Shown here: in pieces, positions 1 to 8,803 of the stretch
How the letters are laid out: the number at the start of each line of letters is the position of its first letter
Numbering within the stretch: the first letter of the stretch is position 1
Source: a bacterium
Lineage (GTDB): Bacteria > Joyebacterota > Joyebacteria > Joyebacterales > Joyebacteraceae
Assembly (NCBI GenBank): GCA_025774935.1
Contig: JALGZK010000016.1
Coordinates: forward strand, 1-51,759
Length of the DNA: 51,759 nt
Reading direction: 5' to 3'
The notes under the pieces: generated by a model
Seen by the model: only the letters and a program-made list of their open reading frames with translations
Databases searched by the model: none
What the model was told of the DNA's origin: nothing
Made by a program: the position numbers and the translations under genes

Positions 1-1
1 C

Positions 2-1201
2 TGGCGCGACCCCGGTCTGGCGTGGGCGCGCGCGGTCGAGGAGGAGCCCGAGGGGAGCGACCAGCTCATCGTGTCGAGGTCGCTGGCCGACCAGGGCGAC
101 GATGTCGCCGGAGGTTCCGCGCCGCCGCACATCGTCGACAGACACGAGGTGGACGACCCCGGACGCACCCTCGAGGGCGACTTCGGCCCGGCCGCCGCTA
201 TCCTCTCCTCCGAGGACGACGAGTGCCGGGTGACGGCGATGACGGCGGGCGACTTCGACGGGGACGGGGACGACGAGCTCGTCATCGCGTTCTCGGATCC
301 GTCGCTCGCGGCGAACCCGGTCTACCTCCTGGAGGAGCCCGCGCCGGGTGTCGCCTCGGGGATTGGTGCGTGCGCGGGCGGCGTTCGCCTCGGGACCGTC
401 AGGGAGTACCACGTCACCGCTCTCGCATCAGGGGATTTCGACGGGGACGCGGACGACGAGCTCGTCATCGCCACGTCGAGAGGGGACCTTCACGCAGACA
501 ACAGGGTCGACGTCTACGAGTACTTCTCGGGGTGGACCGGATCCGGAAGCCTGGGCGACCCGCTCACGATCCACCGTGGGCGGGAGGCCGCAGGGTACGC
601 GACCGCGATGGCGGCCGGTGACTTCGACGGGGACGGCATCGACGAGCTCATCGTCGCGCTGTCGAACCACGGGCTCGACTCGAACGAGATGCGTTTCGTG
701 GACGGGATCGCTCGCGAGGCGTCTCCCCCACCGACGATCAGAACCTACCCGCCGGTCTACCGTTCATCGTCCCGCCACGTCGCCGCCATGACGGCGGCGG
801 ACTACGACGGCGACATCCGGGACGACCTCGTCGTCGGATGGAGCGGCCTCGAGGGCGCCCCGTCGGACGTCGGGTCCCGCTTCGCCCGCTTCGAGTTCTC
901 CGGCGGAGGAGAAGAAGAGCTTCGCAACGGAGGTCTCGGCAGGCCGCTCGAGCTCGGGGTCGACCCGGCAACGCACTTCCGGGCGACGGCGATGGCGAGC
1001 GGGGACTTCGACGGCGACGGTGACGACGAGACGCTCGTGGCTCTCCACAACGAGGCCCTGAACGAGAACGCGATGTTCTTCGTCGAGGACGCGGCGTCGG
1101 GAAGCCCGTGGATGTCCGTCATGGTGCCCCCGGAGTACGCCGCACACAGGGTGACTGCAATCGCGGCGGGCGATTTCGCGCCCTCAGATCTCGAGGAGTG
1201 A
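2..1201 (+). CDS. FG-GAP/VCBS-like repeat protein, 5' partial
   Basis: The frame is open to the left edge, so the true start lies outside; a GTG at position 71 is only an internal candidate. About six repeats of roughly 60-70 residues each carry a GDFDGDGDDEL-type loop (Asp-x-Asp-x-Asp-Gly), the calcium-binding signature of FG-GAP/integrin-type beta-propeller blades. Such proteins are normally extracellular and adhesive or structural. The last repeat breaks off after AAGDF, before its calcium loop, so the protein ends mid-blade. The stop lies just before the LysE-type start, and the GAGGAG inside its last codons serves as that gene's ribosome binding site. Function is inferred from the repeat only. 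Confidence 0.8.
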   Translation, partial: WRDPGLAWARAVEEEPEGSDQLIVSRSLADQGDDVAGGSAPPHIVDRHEVDDPGRTLEGDFGPAAAILSSEDDECRVTAMTAGDFDGDGDDELVIAFSDPSLAANPVYLLEEPAPGVASGIGACAGGVRLGTVREYHVTALASGDFDGDADDELVIATSRGDLHADNRVDVYEYFSGWTGSGSLGDPLTIHRGREAAGYATAMAAGDFDGDGIDELIVALSNHGLDSNEMRFVDGIAREASPPPTIRTYPPVYRSSSRHVAAMTAADYDGDIRDDLVVGWSGLEGAPSDVGSRFARFEFSGGGEEELRNGGLGRPLELGVDPATHFRATAMASGDFDGDGDDETLVALHNEALNENAMFFVEDAASGSPWMSVMVPPEYAAHRVTAIAAGDFAPSDLEE

Positions 1202-1206
1202 CTCAC

Positions 1207-1830
1207 GTGCCCTACGGCGCATTCCTGGTGCAGGCGCTCATCATATCTCTCTCCGGGGTCATGGCACCGGGGCCGCTCACGGTGGTCGTCGTCGGGAAGG
1301 GAGCGCGATCGCCCAGAGCGGGGGCGCTCATCGCCCTCGGACACGGGGTCGTCGAGTTTCCCCTCATGGCGGCGATCGTCGTAGGCCTGGCTCCGTTCTT
1401 CCAGCGCAACGCGTTCGCCGCGACGGTCGGGTTCGCGGGAGGTCTCGTCCTCGTCTGGATGGGACTTGGGATTCTGCGGTCGATCCGGGGCGGCCGGTCG
1501 GAGGAGCGATACCGTGAGGTCACGCCGTTCATGGCCGGCGTCCTCATGTCCGCCGGGAACCCCTACTTCATCGTCTGGTGGGCGACCGTCGGGGCGACCC
1601 TCGTCCTGACGGCGTGGCAGTACGGCGTCTGGCAGCTCGTGGTGTTCGGCGTCCTCCACTGGTCTCTCGACCTGGTGTGGGACTGGTTCCTATCGTCGGC
1701 CTCGTACCGCGGCACGAAAGTGCTCGGCGAGCGCTTCCTCTTCTGGGTCAGCCTGGTCTCGGGCGTCGTGCTCCTCTTCTTCGGCGGCAGGTTCATCATC
1801 GACGCCGTCGGACGGTTCAGGGGCGTCTGA
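1207..1830 (+). CDS. LysE/RhtB family amino-acid exporter
   Basis: This 207-residue membrane protein has the LysE-family opening: a first hydrophobic helix followed by MAPGPLTVVVVGKG, then about five further hydrophobic segments. Family members export amino acids or small metabolites across the inner membrane by proton-coupled transport; the substrate cannot be read from sequence. I chose GTG 1207 because GAGGAG (1193-1198) sits eight bases upstream and the protein then begins directly before the first helix. An upstream in-frame ATG would add an implausible Arg-rich leader. It follows the FG-GAP gene by five bases and is probably co-transcribed with it. Confidence 0.82.
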   Translation: MPYGAFLVQALIISLSGVMAPGPLTVVVVGKGARSPRAGALIALGHGVVEFPLMAAIVVGLAPFFQRNAFAATVGFAGGLVLVWMGLGILRSIRGGRSEERYREVTPFMAGVLMSAGNPYFIVWWATVGATLVLTAWQYGVWQLVVFGVLHWSLDLVWDWFLSSASYRGTKVLGERFLFWVSLVSGVVLLFFGGRFIIDAVGRFRGV

Positions 1831-1921
1831 GCACCCGCTCAGTGGGAGGACCGCGTCCTGGGACGACTCCCGCAACTCTCAGCCCGCTCGTAAGTTCGCG
1901 CTATCTTTAGGTCCCTTGATA

Positions 1922-1936
1922 TGTTATGATTATAAT
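1922..1936 (+). promoter_or_regulatory. Candidate sigma70 -10 region for the deiminase gene
   Basis: An AT-rich island in GC-rich DNA reads TGTTATGATTATAAT. It offers an extended -10 (TGT-TATGAT) and an overlapping perfect TATAAT. No good -35 lies at the usual distance. It is about 60 bases upstream of the ATG at 1997. Confidence 0.5.
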
Positions 1937-1996
1937 GTTGGGGTGCGTAAGCACCGCGCGAGAGCGGACACGAATACCCGGAGGAGGTCGTACGAC

Positions 1997-4663
1997 ATGC
2001 AGAGGTTCTTCCAGAGCGGAGTGCTGATCCTGACCGTCGCGGCGCTTCTGGCTGCCAGCGCGGCCGGGGCGGACGAGACGGCCCGGCCGAGGAGCATGGC
2101 CGAGATCATCGAGGGCGACGCCTATCTTCCGATCGGGCTGACGGAGGAAGAGGAAGGGATGCTCGACCTGATCGGGCGGGACCACCTGCGGACGCCGCCC
2201 GCGTCCACGCCGGTCCGCCAGCCCGGGGAGTTCGAGCCGATGACGGGGATCATCGTTCGCTATCCGTTCGGGAACCCAACGAACCTCCTCGTCGAGTATG
2301 CCGAGGACACCACGCTCTGGGTCATCGTCGCCAGCACGTCGCAGCAGACGACAGTCGAGAGCATCCTCTCGAGCGCGGGTGCCAACATGGACCACGTCGA
2401 GTTCATCATCGCCTCCACGAACACGATCTGGGTCCGGGACTACGGGCCGTGGTTCATCTTCGACGGCGACGGGATCCAGGGCATCGTCGACCACATCTAC
2501 AACCGTCCCCGCCCGCTCGACGACGTGATTCCCGCCACGATCGGCGCACTCTGGAGCATCCCGGTCTACGGGATGCCGCTCGAGGCAACCGGCGGGAACT
2601 ACATGACCGACGGCCGCGGAATCGGGATGTCGACGCGCCTCATCCTGGACGAGAACCCGGGACTCACGACCGCTGAGGTCGACTCCGTCATGCACGAGTA
2701 CACCGGAATCGACCGCTACGAGCACTTCGAGTACGTACAGCTCGGCGGCATCCACCACCTCGACTGCTGGGCGAAGCTCCTCTCCCCTTCGAAGATCCTG
2801 ATCAAGGAACTTCCACCCACGCACTCGGATTACGCACGCCTGGAGGCGAACGTCGACTACATCGAGTCGATCACGAACTGCTACGGACGCCCCTACGAGA
2901 TCGTGAGGGTGTACACGCCCGACAACGAGCCGTACACGAACTCCCTCATCGTGAACGACAAGGTTTACGTCCCGATGTACGGCACGGCCTGGGATGACGA
3001 CGCGATCGCGAGCTACCAGGTCGCGATGCCCGGCTACGAGATTCTCGGGTACACGGGGTCGTGGCTCACCGACGATGCGATCCACTGCCGCGCGATGGGC
3101 GTGACCGACCGCTACATGCTCGAGATCGACCACACGCCGCACTTCGACACGGCAAGCACGAGAGAAGACTACCGGATCGAGGCCATGTTCATTGATCACA
3201 GCGAGGCGGGCGTGAACACCGACTCGCTGTTCGTCTACTGGAAGGTCGCGGGGGCGCCTGCATACGCGCAGCTCGCGATGGTCCCGGCCGAGGACACCTA
3301 CTACGCCGACATCCCGGCCCAGAACGTGGGCACGGTCCTCAACTACTACGTCTGGGGCGCCGACTACTCGGGCCGCCGCGAGTCGCACCCGTACATCGGT
3401 TCCCGCGACCCGCACGCGTTCGAGGTCGTTATCGACACGGATCCACCGCAGATCGACCACACGCCCATCGGAGACCTCTCCGTGGCCGCGTGGCCTCCGA
3501 CGGCGGTCGCCACCGTGACCGACAACCTCGAGGTTGGCTCTGTCACGCTCGAGTCGTGGATCGAGGGTGTTCAGCAGGTGGACGTCGAGCTCACGCGCGT
3601 CGAGGGCTCGTTCTCCTACGAGGGGGTCTTCCCGGGCACGGCGGTGGCGGGCGACGTCGTCACGTACCGCATAGCGGCTGAGGACCTTGCCGTTCCGCCG
3701 AACGTCACCTACGATCCACCGACGGGCAGCCACGAGATCAACGTCGTCGAGGCGATCACGGCGGTCATCTGGGAGCCCGATCCGAGCCCGATCTCGGGCG
3801 CGGCGATCGCGGCTCTCCTCGACACGAGGGAGATCACACACGACTACACGACGACGGTGCCGAACTTCAACGAGTACCAGGTCGCGTTCGTCTGCCTGGG
3901 CGTCTACTCGCAGAACTACTCGCTGAGCACGGCCGAGGCTACGGCGCTCGTCGAGTTCCTTGACGGGGGCGGGAACGTCTACATGGAAGGTGGAGACGCC
4001 TGGGCGTACGACTCGGCCCGGACGATCTACAACCCGTACTTCGGCGTCAACGGGACGAGCGACGGCTCCGGTGATCTCTATACCGTCGAGGGGCTCGCCG
4101 GGACGATGTGCGAGGGCATGGACTTCACCTACTCGGGCGGCAACAGCTACATCGACCACATGATGGCCGTCTCGGGCGGCGTCAAGATCTTCCGGAACCC
4201 CGGCGACAACGCGGGGTGCGGCGTCTCGAACGCCACCGGGACCTACTGCACCGTGGGCTGCTCGTTCGAGTTCGGCGGACTCGTCGACGGAGAGTCGCCG
4301 AGCACGAGGTCCGAGCTGATGGACGACTACCTCGAGCACTTCGGCATCACGGGCACGAGCGTTCCCGGCGGCGAGGAGATCGCGCCGCGGTTCGCGCTCG
4401 AACAGAACACGCCGAACCCGTTCAATCCCGTGACCACGATCGCGTTCGAGCTCCCGGCTTCCGGCGAGATCGAGCTCGCGGTCTACAGCGCGTCCGGCCG
4501 CCGGGTCGCAACGCTCGTCGACGCCGACGTAGTGGCCGGGAGGCATGCCGTCACGTGGCGCGGTCTCGACGACGCCGGGAGACGCGTGGCGAGCGGGGTC
4601 TACTTCTTCCGCCTGACGCGAGGCAGTGAGAGCATCACGCGGAAGGCCGTGCTTCTCAAGTAA
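1997..4663 (+). CDS. Secreted peptidylarginine deiminase-like protein (PAD_porph/agmatine deiminase superfamily) with C-terminal FlgD/T9SS-type domain
   Basis: The 888-residue product starts at ATG 1997 with GGAGGAG (1980-1986) upstream and has a signal peptide ending near AASAAGA. Residues about 60-390 form a guanidino-group-modifying domain. Asp148 (WVRDYGPW), His254 and Asp256 (HHLDCWAK), Asn315 (YTNSLIVND) and Cys364 (AIHCRAMG) match the catalytic set recalled for Porphyromonas gingivalis PPAD (Asp130, His236, Asp238, Asn297, Cys351), with identical 106- and 61-residue spacings for the first two intervals. It should therefore hydrolyse arginine side chains to citrulline plus ammonia outside the cytoplasm. 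Ig-like segments and a GATase-like domain (about 600-790, with MEGGDAW) follow, then a FlgD/T9SS-type Ig tail ending in VLLK. A cytosolic-type agmatine deiminase is less likely given the signal peptide and accessory domains. Peptide versus free-arginine preference is inference. Confidence 0.87.
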   Translation: MQRFFQSGVLILTVAALLAASAAGADETARPRSMAEIIEGDAYLPIGLTEEEEGMLDLIGRDHLRTPPASTPVRQPGEFEPMTGIIVRYPFGNPTNLLVEYAEDTTLWVIVASTSQQTTVESILSSAGANMDHVEFIIASTNTIWVRDYGPWFIFDGDGIQGIVDHIYNRPRPLDDVIPATIGALWSIPVYGMPLEATGGNYMTDGRGIGMSTRLILDENPGLTTAEVDSVMHEYTGIDRYEHFEYVQLGGIHHLDCWAKLLSPSKILIKELPPTHSDYARLEANVDYIESITNCYGRPYEIVRVYTPDNEPYTNSLIVNDKVYVPMYGTAWDDDAIASYQVAMPGYEILGYTGSWLTDDAIHCRAMGVTDRYMLEIDHTPHFDTASTREDYRIEAMFIDHSEAGVNTDSLFVYWKVAGAPAYAQLAMVPAEDTYYADIPAQNVGTVLNYYVWGADYSGRRESHPYIGSRDPHAFEVVIDTDPPQIDHTPIGDLSVAAWPPTAVATVTDNLEVGSVTLESWIEGVQQVDVELTRVEGSFSYEGVFPGTAVAGDVVTYRIAAEDLAVPPNVTYDPPTGSHEINVVEAITAVIWEPDPSPISGAAIAALLDTREITHDYTTTVPNFNEYQVAFVCLGVYSQNYSLSTAEATALVEFLDGGGNVYMEGGDAWAYDSARTIYNPYFGVNGTSDGSGDLYTVEGLAGTMCEGMDFTYSGGNSYIDHMMAVSGGVKIFRNPGDNAGCGVSNATGTYCTVGCSFEFGGLVDGESPSTRSELMDDYLEHFGITGTSVPGGEEIAPRFALEQNTPNPFNPVTTIAFELPASGEIELAVYSASGRRVATLVDADVVAGRHAVTWRGLDDAGRRVASGVYFFRLTRGSESITRKAVLLK

Positions 4664-4704
4664 GTCGCGGGGACGCGTCTTACCGGTACAGCCACAGCTC
4701 CGAG

Positions 4705-4733
4705 ACGCCCTGTCACCACCGGTGACAGGGCGT
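4705..4733 (+). terminator. Rho-independent-type terminator after the deiminase gene
   Basis: A perfect 13-bp stem (4705-4717 with 4721-4733) has a three-base ACC loop and is followed by TCTCTTG. It lies 41 bases after the stop at 4663. Confidence 0.75.
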
Positions 4734-4921
4734 TCTCTTGCGCCGTCCCGGCCGGGCGGGAAGATGCCCGGTGACCCGCCAGAACCCCCGGAGAGGGCCG
4801 ATTCCGGGGCCTCTCACGTCCCAGGCATCGATAATGCACCGTCCTCTGCGGGGAACTCTCCCCCGCCGCCGGACGGGCGTGGTCCGGCCCTGAACGTCAG
4901 ACTCGAGGCAGGAGGACACTG

Positions 4922-6277
4922 ATGCGCGGGAACGGGACGATGCGCGAAGGACGGGCGCTCAGGCTCTCGACGGCACTGGCGGTCGTGCTGATCACGGCGC
5001 TCGTCGTGCGGCTGGTCTTCTGGGTCGCCGTCGTCGGCTTCGACACGACCGGGTGGGGCGACGAGCCGGACTACCATACCATCGCCTCGTCGATCGCCGC
5101 GGGAGAGGGCTTCCGCGGCCTCGAGGGCGTCCCCACGGCGACGCGTCCTCCTCTCTACCCAATTGCGCTCGGGGGACTCTATAGCCTCACGGGTCCCAAC
5201 ACGGACGCCGGCCGGGCGCTCCAGGTCGCACTCGGGGTCCTGATCGTGCTCTTCGTCTACCTCCTCGCCGCGCGTCTCTTCTCGAAGAAGGTCGCGCTCA
5301 TCGCGGCCGGCCTCGCGGCCGTGAACCCGGGGCTCGTCTATCTGAGCGCGCTCCTGATGACGGAGAACCTCTACATCCTCCTCCTGCTCGGCCTCTTCCT
5401 GGTCGTGTTGGAGGACCTCACGTCCGGGCGAGTCAGCTACGTGCGGTTCGCTGCGGGAGGCGTGCTGGCCGGGCTCACGGCCCTCGCGCGCCCGACCGCG
5501 TTCGTCTTCGCCCTGGCGGTTCCCGCCCTCGCCCTCGCGGGCGAGAGGGAGAACGTCAGGCGCCGGGTCAGGGCGAGCGCCCTGTTCATCGTGCTCGCGC
5601 TCCTCGTCATCGCCCCATGGCCGATCAGGAACCAAGCGGCCCTCGGGGAGTGGGTGACGTTCACGACCCACGGCGGGATCACGTTCTACGAGAGCAACAA
5701 CCGTCTCGTGAACGACGTCCCGGCCTTCCGGGGCTCCGTCGTCCTGCCGAGGACCGCGGTGCCGCGGTGGGACGAGCTCGCGGACCTCGACGAGGTCGAG
5801 CTCGACCGGCAGGCGTGGGCGATGGGATGGGAGTTCGTCCGCGAGAACCCTGAGCTCCTCCCCCGCATGGCGGGCTGGAAGTTCGCCCGGTTCTGGAGGT
5901 TCGATAGCGGCCTCAGACTCCAGCCGACGACCGACGCTGTCGCGGGACCGCAGGGCATCGCATCACTCGCCACGAGCATCGACCTGGGCCTCGTCTACTG
6001 GGCGATCGTGATCCCGTTCTTCCTTCTGGGACTCGTCGCAACGTTCAGGTTGCGTCGCGATCTCGTTCTCCTCTACGCGGTGATCGTCGTCCACACGCTC
6101 CTAGCGGTCGCATTCCACGGGTCCATCCGGGCGAGGGCGCCCGTGGAGCCGGTGATCACGATCTTCGCGGCCGCCGCCGCCGTCTGGGCCGTCGAGGCGC
6201 ACAAGAAGCGAAGACGCGGCGCGACACCGGCGTCCGTCAGGACCGAGCGGACCGGCAAACCGGAAGACGTTTGCTGA
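4922..6277 (+). CDS. GT39/ArnT-like membrane glycosyltransferase
   Basis: This 451-residue polytopic membrane protein has about ten hydrophobic segments. After the first helix comes the acidic motif GWGDEPDYH, followed by ATRPPLYPIALGGLY, the arrangement seen in dolichyl/polyprenyl-phosphate-sugar glycosyltransferases of the GT39/PMT_2 superfamily, where the acidic pair near the first periplasmic loop is catalytic. It probably transfers a sugar from a polyprenyl-phosphate donor onto a lipid or protein at the outer face of the inner membrane; donor and acceptor are unknown. The ATG at 4922 has GGAGGAC (4911-4917) upstream. The C-terminus is basic and cytoplasmic-looking. Confidence 0.8.
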   Translation: MRGNGTMREGRALRLSTALAVVLITALVVRLVFWVAVVGFDTTGWGDEPDYHTIASSIAAGEGFRGLEGVPTATRPPLYPIALGGLYSLTGPNTDAGRALQVALGVLIVLFVYLLAARLFSKKVALIAAGLAAVNPGLVYLSALLMTENLYILLLLGLFLVVLEDLTSGRVSYVRFAAGGVLAGLTALARPTAFVFALAVPALALAGERENVRRRVRASALFIVLALLVIAPWPIRNQAALGEWVTFTTHGGITFYESNNRLVNDVPAFRGSVVLPRTAVPRWDELADLDEVELDRQAWAMGWEFVRENPELLPRMAGWKFARFWRFDSGLRLQPTTDAVAGPQGIASLATSIDLGLVYWAIVIPFFLLGLVATFRLRRDLVLLYAVIVVHTLLAVAFHGSIRARAPVEPVITIFAAAAAVWAVEAHKKRRRGATPASVRTERTGKPEDVC

Positions 6278-6371
6278 CGCCGCCGACGGGGCGTACCCCG
6301 CACTCACCCCACCGCTCGTGACCCTGCCTCCGGGCGCGGGTCCGAGAGACCGTGTCCACACACCCCCGAGG

Positions 6372-6380
6372 TGATACAAT
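6372..6380 (+). promoter_or_regulatory. Candidate extended -10 (TGATACAAT) for the PHP gene
   Basis: TGA-TACAAT is an extended -10 about 85 bases upstream of the start at 6466. The -35 position has no recognisable hexamer. Confidence 0.4.
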
Positions 6381-6465
6381 CGACGTGATCTGGTCGACGG
6401 CCACCGTTCGCGGCGGCCGTCCGGCTTCCTGAGACATCGACGACCCCGAGAACGGAGACGACCGG

Positions 6466-8646
6466 ATGACACGACGCCTGCTTGGGCTCCTCGCGCTCGC
6501 GACTACCGGGGCGACGCTCTGCCCGCTGACCTCGTCGGCCGACCCACCCGCCGACCGCTACGAGAACACGTTCCAGAAGGACTTCGTCATGGACGCTCCG
6601 TGGCGCGTCGGTGACACGGCGACGCCCATCCCCGTGACGATCGTGCTCAAGGACTGCGACACGAACGACATCGCCGAGCTGCACTGGATCCGCTGCTGGG
6701 ACGTGACGACGGGCAGGGTGCTCCTGTGGGACCATGACTTCGGGGACGAGGAGCTGGGCGACGACCCGTCGGAGGCGAACTTCTGGACGTACGTGACGAC
6801 CGTCACGGAGGGCCACCCCACGCTCCCCGACGGGACTCCGCTCACGCCCGTGAACCTCGGCTACGCGGCCGGCGACGAGATCGATCTCGAGGTAGGTGTC
6901 TACTACAAGGACAACTGGTTCAACTACACGGAGACGCGATGCCTGCGCGTCCACGTCGCTCATGAGTCCTGGCCCTGGCCGACCGGATGGTACGGGGGCG
7001 ACACGCACTACCACACGATGTACACGAACAACATCGCGGAGTTCGGCGCGCCGGTCCCCGCGGTGGCCGCGACCGCGGGGGCGGTCGGGCTCTCGTGGCT
7101 CACGCTGACGGACCACTCGTGTGACATCGACGAGACCGGCGACGGGTCGTACTCGTACGGGACGCCTCAGTGGGAGTACACGCTCCAGGACGAGTCGGGG
7201 ATCGAGACGTGGTATCGCGACAACTCCGCGATCGGGACGACCTGGGAGGTCCTGGGCGTGGAGGCAGCGCTCTTCTCCTCCCCAGACCTGCGCCTCGCGA
7301 GAGGCGTCGAGCTGAACAGCGCGTCGGTCGACGCCGACTCGTACGGGAAGACGCTCCACTGCCTCATCGTGAACGACGCGTACATCGACTCGCCTCTCTC
7401 GGGTGCGTTCGGCGAACGGCCGGTCGTGCCGTCCCTCCCCGACGCCCTCGGGCTCATCGGGCCCACCGGCTTCGCCTACGCGGCGCATCCGCTCTCGGAC
7501 CTCGGCAGCGAGTGGGGCGGCCTCGACTGGGGTGTGAACGGGGCCGCGTGGGGGAACGAGGACCTGGCGGCGGCGCTCGGATACGAGTCGTTTCGGGGGC
7601 TTCAGGCGTTCAACACGAGGCCCGCGCTCTTCTCGTCCGATCAGAGCAATCCCTGGCCGGACTTCGACGCGGGCGTCGCGCCCGGCACCCCCTATCCGGT
7701 CGATCTCCTCGAGGGCATCGCGCTATGGAACCAGCATCTGGCCGCGTCCCTCTCGCCCCTCCGGAAGGTCTTCCTGGCCGGCGGGAGCGACGCGCACGGT
7801 GACTTCAACTACGCGACCCACCTCGCGTTCGACAGCTACGCGACCGACAACGCCATCGGGAAGGTCCAGACCGTGGTCATGATCCCGGGTCCCTACGGGC
7901 CGGGCAACCTTCCTCCCACGTCCGAGATCCTCGCCGCCCTGAGGGAAGGCCGTTCGGTCGTGACGGACGGTCCGTTCGTCGAGATCGGAGTCGACGGGAA
8001 CGGTGACGGCGACCTCCTCGACGACGGGGACCTCACGATCGGCGAGGACGCGGCGCTCGACGCGTCCCAGGAGACTGCGATGACGGTACGGTGGACGTCG
8101 ACGCCCGATTTCGGACCCGTCGTCTCGCTCGAGCTCCTCGCGATCCACGGGTCCGGCACGTCGACGGCGCTCGCGCTCGACCCCTCCGCGACCGGAGAGG
8201 GATGGTCGGGCGAGCGGACCGTCGAGCTCCTGGAGCTTGAGCTTTCCGGAGAGACCTGTTTCCGCGCCCAGTGCCGCACCGACCGGGGCGACGACTCGTT
8301 CCGCGCGTATACGAACCCTATCTGGATCGACCTCGACGCCACGTCGGTCGCGGGGTCCGACGAGGACGGGAGCGTTGTCAGACTGTCGGTGGGAACGAAC
8401 CCGTTCCGGGACGGGACCGTCGTGTCTTTCGCGCTTCCCGCGGCGGGCGACGTGGAGCTCGCGGTCTACGACCCCGCGGGCAGGCTCGTGCGGCTCCTCC
8501 ACTCGGGCGCCACCACGCGGGGAGTTCACGAACGGACGTGGAACGGGACCGACCGGAGGGGCCGCCACGTCGCGACGGGCGTCTACTTCATCCGACTCCG
8601 GACGGATTCGGGGACCGCGTCACGGAAGGTGGTCCTTCTCAAGTAG
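6466..8646 (+). CDS. Secreted PHP-domain phosphoesterase with FlgD-type C-terminal domain
   Basis: The 726-residue protein has a signal peptide (to about SSADPP) and an N-terminal beta domain of about 150 residues. A PHP-type metal-dependent hydrolase domain (about 175-500) follows, marked by GDTHYHTMYTN (His181/His183), LTLTDHSCD, YAAHPLSD and GGSDAHGDFN, which together supply the His/Asp ligands for the metal cluster. PHP enzymes hydrolyse phosphoesters; here the enzyme is exported, and its substrate is unknown. After linker beta domains the last 85 residues are a FlgD/T9SS-type Ig module (LAVYDPAGRLVR, VYFIRL, KVVLLK). The calcium-loop-like NGNGDGDLLDDGD occurs near residue 510. It lies between the GT39 gene and a terminator shared with the converging protease gene. 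Confidence 0.82.
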   Translation: MTRRLLGLLALATTGATLCPLTSSADPPADRYENTFQKDFVMDAPWRVGDTATPIPVTIVLKDCDTNDIAELHWIRCWDVTTGRVLLWDHDFGDEELGDDPSEANFWTYVTTVTEGHPTLPDGTPLTPVNLGYAAGDEIDLEVGVYYKDNWFNYTETRCLRVHVAHESWPWPTGWYGGDTHYHTMYTNNIAEFGAPVPAVAATAGAVGLSWLTLTDHSCDIDETGDGSYSYGTPQWEYTLQDESGIETWYRDNSAIGTTWEVLGVEAALFSSPDLRLARGVELNSASVDADSYGKTLHCLIVNDAYIDSPLSGAFGERPVVPSLPDALGLIGPTGFAYAAHPLSDLGSEWGGLDWGVNGAAWGNEDLAAALGYESFRGLQAFNTRPALFSSDQSNPWPDFDAGVAPGTPYPVDLLEGIALWNQHLAASLSPLRKVFLAGGSDAHGDFNYATHLAFDSYATDNAIGKVQTVVMIPGPYGPGNLPPTSEILAALREGRSVVTDGPFVEIGVDGNGDGDLLDDGDLTIGEDAALDASQETAMTVRWTSTPDFGPVVSLELLAIHGSGTSTALALDPSATGEGWSGERTVELLELELSGETCFRAQCRTDRGDDSFRAYTNPIWIDLDATSVAGSDEDGSVVRLSVGTNPFRDGTVVSFALPAAGDVELAVYDPAGRLVRLLHSGATTRGVHERTWNGTDRRGRHVATGVYFIRLRTDSGTASRKVVLLK

Positions 8647-8713
8647 AGCCAGGAAAGACCCGAGGCGACCAGGCGCCGACCCCGCCGCGCCGCCTGACCG
8701 GCGCCAACGACGA

Positions 8714-8740
8714 GCCGCCCCCGCGATGTGCGGGGGCGGC
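8714..8740. terminator. Bidirectional terminator between PHP and protease genes
   Basis: A perfect 11-bp GC stem (8714-8724 with 8730-8740) has a five-base loop GATGT and is followed on the plus strand by TTCGCTTCTC. It sits between convergent genes ending at 8646 (+) and 8804 (-). Confidence 0.75.
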
Positions 8741-8803
8741 TTCGCTTCTCGAACCAGAGAATGGGTCGCACCGGCGGAAGCCGGCGGACCTTGTGAGTTG
8801 CTC

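Noticed and set aside
1907-4546. A minus-strand open frame of 879 codons opposite the deiminase
   Set aside because: Same reason: antisense shadow of a gene with verified catalytic motifs, no RBS-supported start and no domain.
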